DNA of 7,105 bases. Origin: Candidatus Parcubacteria bacterium. GTDB taxonomy: Bacteria; Patescibacteriota; Minisyncoccia; Minisyncoccales; UBA6532. The notes under the pieces were generated by a model that had not been told where the DNA came from, ran no database searches, and saw only the letters and a program-made list of their open reading frames with translations. Below are positions 4,135-7,105 of this stretch, in pieces. The stretch lies in the NCBI GenBank assembly GCA_030645645.1, contig JAUSNC010000034.1:1-7105 (forward strand), written 5' to 3'. The first letter of the stretch is position 1. Each line of letters begins with the position of its first letter. Made by a program: the position numbers and the translations under genes.

Positions 4135-5586
4135 TTATTTCCCCAGATCAAGAATTTCATCAATCCTTATCTGCTTGATAAACTCCGGGATATGGCTCAC
4201 CAGAACCATGGCTCCTTCATATTTATTCAGCGCGGAAGCTATAACCGGCAAATGGCGAAAATTAATATGATTAGTCGGTTCGTCCAGAATAAGAAGGCCC
4301 GGTTTCTGCATCACCAGCCTGGCAAAAGACACCAAGCCTTTTTGTCCTTCAGATAAACTGCCTATTTTTGCATATACTAAATCCCCTGTTATTAGAAAAC
4401 CGGCCATCAGGGAACGGAAGCCCTCTTCTGAAAAATCTTTACCGGCGGAATTAAGAGATTGAAAAACCGTATCGTCAAAATTAAGAGTAGAGAAATCTTG
4501 GCGGTAGTATCCCACTTTAACGCCCTGAGCAATTTCAGCTCCCTTGGCTTTGCCGGAAGCCAGGGATTCAAGCAAAGTAGATTTACCGATACCGTTGGGT
4601 CCGACCAGCAGTAAACGCTCATTTTTACGCAAGGAAATCTTTGCTTCTTTTTTTACAACTTTATGCTTCTTCATAACCGAGAAGGAAGTGATATTTAAAA
4701 TTTCTCCTCCGATATCCTGCTGGCAAGGAATAATAAAAGGCCGGATGGTTTTATCCTCCCTTCTGACGTCAACTTTATCTTCTTCCATCTCTTCAACCTC
4801 GTCCCTCATTTTCTTCGCCACTAATCTCATCTTCCCTCCTTTTTGGGCGAAATAGTTTGCCTTTTCCTTATTTTCTATAATTTTTTTGGCCAGCTGGGCG
4901 TTTTTCCTGTTCTCTCTTTCTATTCTGGCCGTAATTTCAACCAGCAAGTCAAAATAATTTCCCGTATATTGCTCAATCTTATGATTGAAAATATCAAGGT
5001 ACAAAACGCCTTGAGTGAAAGCATTTAAGAAATCAGCATCGTGGGAAATAACAATGCAGGTTTTCTGATAACCAACCAGAAACTGCGTCAAATGGCTGAT
5101 TCCCTCCTGATCCAGATTATTTGTAGGCTCGTCTAAAAGCAATAAGTCCGGTTTCTGAATAATGGCGGACGCCAAAAGCAGTCTGGCTTGTTGTCCGCCG
5201 GAGAACGATTTGATTACCTTATCGTGATCAGCCGCCAGATTGACTATTTCCAGAGCCTCGTCGATTTTAGGATCTATATCATATATCTTTTCCTTAAAGC
5301 AATTCTGGAAAAACTCCCTCAGAGTTAAGTTAAGCTGATCGCGCGGAATGACTTGTTTGGAGGCGGCCACGGTTACTCCTTGGCCGAGATGAATAGCGCC
5401 CGAATCAGGTACTAGAGCGCCGGCAATGAGATGGAAAATAGTGCTTTTGCCTGCTCCATTCTGCCCCATTAAAGTAATCTTGGATCCCCTCCTCATAGAA
5501 AAACTGACCTCATTCAGAATGGGTTTATTGCGGCCGTGGCTGAAAGAAGCCTCGTCAAATCTTAAAATAACTTCATTTTTATTCAT
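4135..5586 (-). CDS. ABC-F family ATPase (ribosome-associated)
   Basis: This is a 483-residue soluble protein with two ABC ATPase domains and no membrane segments, the mark of ABC-F proteins. These bind the ribosomal E site and aid translation or rescue stalled ribosomes. NBD1 has Walker A GQNGAGKST (41-49), signature SFSGGQ (127-132), Walker B with LLLLDEPTNNLD (148-159) and switch H182. The charged linker (about 205-285) is predicted to form the helical hairpin that reaches the P-site tRNA. NBD2 has Walker A GPNGIGKST (329-337), a deviant signature LSEGQK (411-416), LLILDEPTNHIN (431-442) and H465. The second signature has E for G and the D-loop has N for D, so the two ATP sites are unequal. 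It starts with ATG 10 nt after GAGG. It converges on pyruvate kinase with a 21-bp gap. The subfamily and any antibiotic-resistance role cannot be told from sequence. Confidence 0.93.
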   Translation of the reverse strand: MNKNEVILRFDEASFSHGRNKPILNEVSFSMRRGSKITLMGQNGAGKSTIFHLIAGALVPDSGAIHLGQGVTVAASKQVIPRDQLNLTLREFFQNCFKEKIYDIDPKIDEALEIVNLAADHDKVIKSFSGGQQARLLLASAIIQKPDLLLLDEPTNNLDQEGISHLTQFLVGYQKTCIVISHDADFLNAFTQGVLYLDIFNHKIEQYTGNYFDLLVEITARIERENRKNAQLAKKIIENKEKANYFAQKGGKMRLVAKKMRDEVEEMEEDKVDVRREDKTIRPFIIPCQQDIGGEILNITSFSVMKKHKVVKKEAKISLRKNERLLLVGPNGIGKSTLLESLASGKAKGAEIAQGVKVGYYRQDFSTLNFDDTVFQSLNSAGKDFSEEGFRSLMAGFLITGDLVYAKIGSLSEGQKGLVSFARLVMQKPGLLILDEPTNHINFRHLPVIASALNKYEGAMVLVSHIPEFIKQIRIDEILDLGK

Positions 5587-5596
5587 ACAAATTTAA

Positions 5597-5600
5597 CCTC
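5597..5600 (-). promoter_or_regulatory. Shine-Dalgarno of the ABC-F gene
   Basis: GAGG on the minus strand (within AAGAGGTT) lies 10 nt before the ATG at 5586, slightly long but usable. An extended -10-like TGG-TATTCT (5612-5604) lies just upstream, but its predicted start would cut into the Shine-Dalgarno. I do not call it as the promoter. Confidence 0.45.
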
Positions 5601-5633
5601 TTGAGAATACCATAAGATCGGCCCAGTTAAAAG

Positions 5634-5661
5634 AAAAAGCGCCCAATTTCGGGCGTCTTTT
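5634..5661 (-). terminator. Intrinsic terminator after the secreted coiled-coil gene
   Basis: On the minus strand CGCCC, a 6-nt loop and GGGCG form the core. The stem extends through AAAAG/CTTTT around one unpaired A, and T-rich sequence follows. It ends the two-gene envelope operon before the ABC-F gene. Confidence 0.82.
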
Positions 5662-5678
5662 CCGTTAAGTTAGATTTA

Positions 5679-6458
5679 TTATAATCCTTTTGCCTCCTGG
5701 GCAATATTACGGAATTTCTGGTAAGCGCCCTTCAAATCTTCATTTCCTTCCTTGAAGGCCTTTCTGCCGATTGCTTCTTGTGCATCATCAATATCTGTTT
5801 CTGCCTCCTCAATTTCTGTATCAATGTCTGAAGTATCTTTTCCTTGCGCTTTCAATTCCTGGACCTTGGCTTTAACTGCAGCCAGCCTTTCTTCAGCTGT
5901 AGCCGCGGCATTATTGGCCCTGGAATTATGAATAGCATCTACAATATTCTTCACTATATCCTTATAGGATTTGAAGAAGTCTCTGATTTCCTTTGCCAGA
6001 TTCTTTATTTCTTCCTGCCCTGTTGCAGCCTGGACTTTTACTTTCTCGTCATTTAATTTCTGGATGACAATATCAATTTCCGTCGCAAGCTGGGCTTTAA
6101 GCTCATCTGTTATATTTGGCATCTTCTGAACTCTGGCTTTAGTCCTTTCTAAATGCTTAATCTGAATATCAAACAACTTAAGAAGAACTTCTTTCCTCTT
6201 TTCTTCCATTCTTTGTTGGGCTGTTTCTCTTTTTTCTTGAGCAACCAAGCGCTGGGCTTCTCCCTTGGCCTTGCCCACTCCTGCAGCTTCGCTTGCTTCT
6301 TGAGCTTTGGCATTCTTGAATTCCTGCCTGGATTGTCTCATCTGGTTGAGAGTATTCTGAACATCTTCATCCGTGGTTTGTGCAATGCCCACCGATGAAT
6401 ATCCCGCTAAAACAAAGGCAATAATTAAGGGTAGAATTGATTGTAATATTTTTTTCAT
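5679..6458 (-). CDS. Secreted coiled-coil protein with signal peptide
   Basis: The product is 259 residues. The start at 6458 gives a clear signal peptide: MKK, a hydrophobic core ILPLIIAFVLAG, and a likely signal peptidase I site after VGIA (A26|Q27). A longer open frame to 6539 exists but would bury the signal and overlap the upstream gene. The mature part is almost entirely helical and charged, with no cysteine. Residues 30-110 are rich in K, R, E and Q; a middle helical block spans 115-180; 188-228 is coiled coil ending in an acidic run (DTSDIDTEIEEAETDIDDA); and 236-259 is a last helix. I recall secreted coiled-coil proteins of this kind in many Parcubacteria, some annotated with DUF5667; this assignment is uncertain. 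It is the second gene of an operon, 22 bp after the anchored acidic protein, and ends before a strong terminator. Probable cell-envelope role, mechanism unknown. Confidence 0.82.
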   Translation of the reverse strand: MKKILQSILPLIIAFVLAGYSSVGIAQTTDEDVQNTLNQMRQSRQEFKNAKAQEASEAAGVGKAKGEAQRLVAQEKRETAQQRMEEKRKEVLLKLFDIQIKHLERTKARVQKMPNITDELKAQLATEIDIVIQKLNDEKVKVQAATGQEEIKNLAKEIRDFFKSYKDIVKNIVDAIHNSRANNAAATAEERLAAVKAKVQELKAQGKDTSDIDTEIEEAETDIDDAQEAIGRKAFKEGNEDLKGAYQKFRNIAQEAKGL

Positions 6459-6480
6459 AATAAATTTATTAAAGTTATTA

Positions 6481-6837
6481 CTACAAAGTTTCACCAAGAG
6501 CTTGGTCGATCTCCTGCAGTATAGCCTCGTTAAAAACATCTAATTCGCCGGCGAAGTCGGCTTCCGCCGCTTCCTTTTCAATTGAAGTTAAATCTAGAGC
6601 TGACTCTACGCTTACTACAGCGCTTTCGTCCAGGATATCGCTGAAAGTCTGATTAATCTCATCCAGAATAGTTTCATCCTGGTTGAATGCATTAATATCA
6701 TTGCCGAGAGAAGTTAATTCGGTTTCATCCCCCTCAAAAAGTGCCGTATCTATTGGCCCTTTGTTGTTGAGTATAAAGAATACTCCAGCCAAGATTATTA
6801 CTGTAGCAATTATTCCAATGATTATATTTTTGTTCAT
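6481..6837 (-). CDS. Acidic membrane-anchored protein, unknown function
   Basis: The product is 118 residues: a short MNKN, one membrane helix (about 5-23, IIIGIIATVIILAGVFFIL), then an outside domain of about 95 residues. After K26 the domain has a single basic residue (K88) and more than 20 Asp/Glu. It contains two similar halves: LTSLGNDINAFN followed by ILDEINQTFSDIL (41-69), and LTSIEKEA followed by ELDVFNEAILQEIDQALGETL (83-118). Each half is probably a helical hairpin. There is no catalytic motif or cysteine. It precedes the secreted coiled-coil gene by 22 bp in an apparent operon, which suggests the two products act together outside the membrane. I recall such pairs from Parcubacteria. 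ATG start without a good ribosome site; the promoter is probably at 6911-6939. Confidence 0.82.
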   Translation of the reverse strand: MNKNIIIGIIATVIILAGVFFILNNKGPIDTALFEGDETELTSLGNDINAFNQDETILDEINQTFSDILDESAVVSVESALDLTSIEKEAAEADFAGELDVFNEAILQEIDQALGETL

Positions 6838-6910
6838 ATATTTTTATCTTGATGGAATTTAAACTTTCCTTTATTATCAATGGCCGACCGCACACTTAAT
6901 ATCTTGTTGT

Positions 6911-6939
6911 ATTTTAGCAATAATGCCATTTCTCCGCAA
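6911..6939 (-). promoter_or_regulatory. Probable promoter of the envelope operon
   Basis: On the minus strand TTGCGG (6939-6934), a 17-bp spacer and TAAAAT (6916-6911) preceded by TGC form an extended -10 promoter. The -35 is poor but the -10 matches five of six. The predicted start near 6904 leaves a leader of about 67 nt, unusually long for this window. Confidence 0.45.
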
Positions 6940-6986
6940 GAAATATAAAATAACTCAAAATAAATAGATTGAGTATATTCCCTAAC

Positions 6987-7013
6987 AAAAAATCCGCCAA
7001 GGAAGGCAGATTT
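6987..7013 (-). terminator. Intrinsic terminator of the right-edge gene
   Basis: On the minus strand AAATCTGCC, a 6-nt loop and GGCGGATTT form a 9-bp stem with one internal mismatch, continuing into a T run and TTTTTTG. It lies 23 bp after the stop codon of the gene entering from the right. Confidence 0.75.
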
Positions 7014-7036
7014 CTTGCCTAATGAATTACCCTAAT

Positions 7037-7105
7037 CTAATTGGTAGTCCATTGGTCATTCAATCCGAAACCTGGTGCACCGATTTTTAGCGAAAGTCCA
7101 TGTGA
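7037..7105 (-). CDS. C-terminal end of an unidentified gene
   Basis: The last 22 codons and TAG of a minus-strand gene enter from the right edge, reading SHGLSLKIGAPGFGLNDQWTTN. A terminator follows 23 bp later, which supports a real gene end. The glycine-rich, polar tail without charge clusters would suit an extracellular or pilin-like protein, but the piece is too short to identify. Confidence 0.55.
   Translation of the reverse strand, partial: SHGLSLKIGAPGFGLNDQWTTN

Noticed and set aside
4544..4855. Plus-strand open frame of 103 codons inside the ABC-F gene
   Set aside because: It is antisense to conserved Walker A and linker codons and has a low-complexity Ser/Phe-rich product. It is a shadow frame.
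6459..6539. N-terminal extension of the secreted coiled-coil protein (start at 6539, MFLTRLYCRR)
   Set aside because: It would overlap the upstream gene by 59 bp and place 27 residues before an ideal signal peptide. The codons are the antisense-frame shadow of the upstream gene's end.
1..7105. CRISPR array, tRNA, rRNA, transposase or integrase
   Set aside because: I saw no regularly spaced repeats, no cloverleaf or rRNA-like sequence, and no DDE or tyrosine-recombinase motifs on either strand. The repeat-flanked 83-residue gene carries no enzyme of its own.
1..7105. Alternative genetic code with TGA read as glycine (as in SR1/Gracilibacteria)
   Set aside because: No conserved glycine position in the recognised enzymes is coded by TGA. 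All their in-frame glycines are GGN, and TGA appears only as a stop or in the pseudogene fragment.

Overview
This 7.1 kb window reads as a piece of a small bacterial genome of the Patescibacteria/CPR type, most like Parcubacteria. The reasons are the moderately AT-rich, tightly packed short genes, the weak or absent Shine-Dalgarno sequences, a short coiled-coil protein ending in an EKWIQQIAEKVGIKLES-type tail, and a pair of cell-envelope proteins (acidic membrane-anchored plus secreted coiled coil). I associate these proteins with that group from memory; no search was run. The standard genetic code fits: genes end in TAA, TAG or TGA, and none has an internal in-frame TGA. The ABC-F protein and the intrinsic terminators argue against an archaeon, although several small regulators on the left look archaeal in style.

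Layout. Positions 3-2210 hold five short minus-strand genes: a winged-helix DNA-binding protein cut by the left edge, an 83-residue coiled-coil protein, an HD-domain phosphohydrolase, and two stand-alone RAM (Lrp/AsnC ligand-binding) domain proteins with the debris of a third RAM copy between them. Most have their own promoter, often TTGACA-like, and hairpin terminators lie at three of the gene junctions. Next come a minus-strand Cas4/RecB-like PD-(D/E)XK nuclease (2275-2973) and a divergent plus-strand pyruvate kinase (3091-4113) that lacks the usual C-terminal domain. A minus-strand ABC-F ATPase (4135-5586) converges on the kinase. A two-gene minus-strand operon (6837-5679) encodes an acidic membrane-anchored protein and a secreted coiled-coil protein. 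The C-terminal end of one more minus-strand gene, followed by its terminator, lies at the right edge.

How the parts relate. I see no single pathway. Pyruvate kinase supplies ATP at the end of glycolysis, ABC-F acts on ribosomes, and the nuclease probably acts in DNA repair or processing. The left block looks regulatory. The envelope pair probably works together outside the membrane. The most unusual structure is a 31-bp imperfect direct repeat flanking the 83-residue gene. Each copy carries the last codons and stop of the HD gene, as if the small gene had been inserted at the 3' end of the HD gene and regenerated that end.
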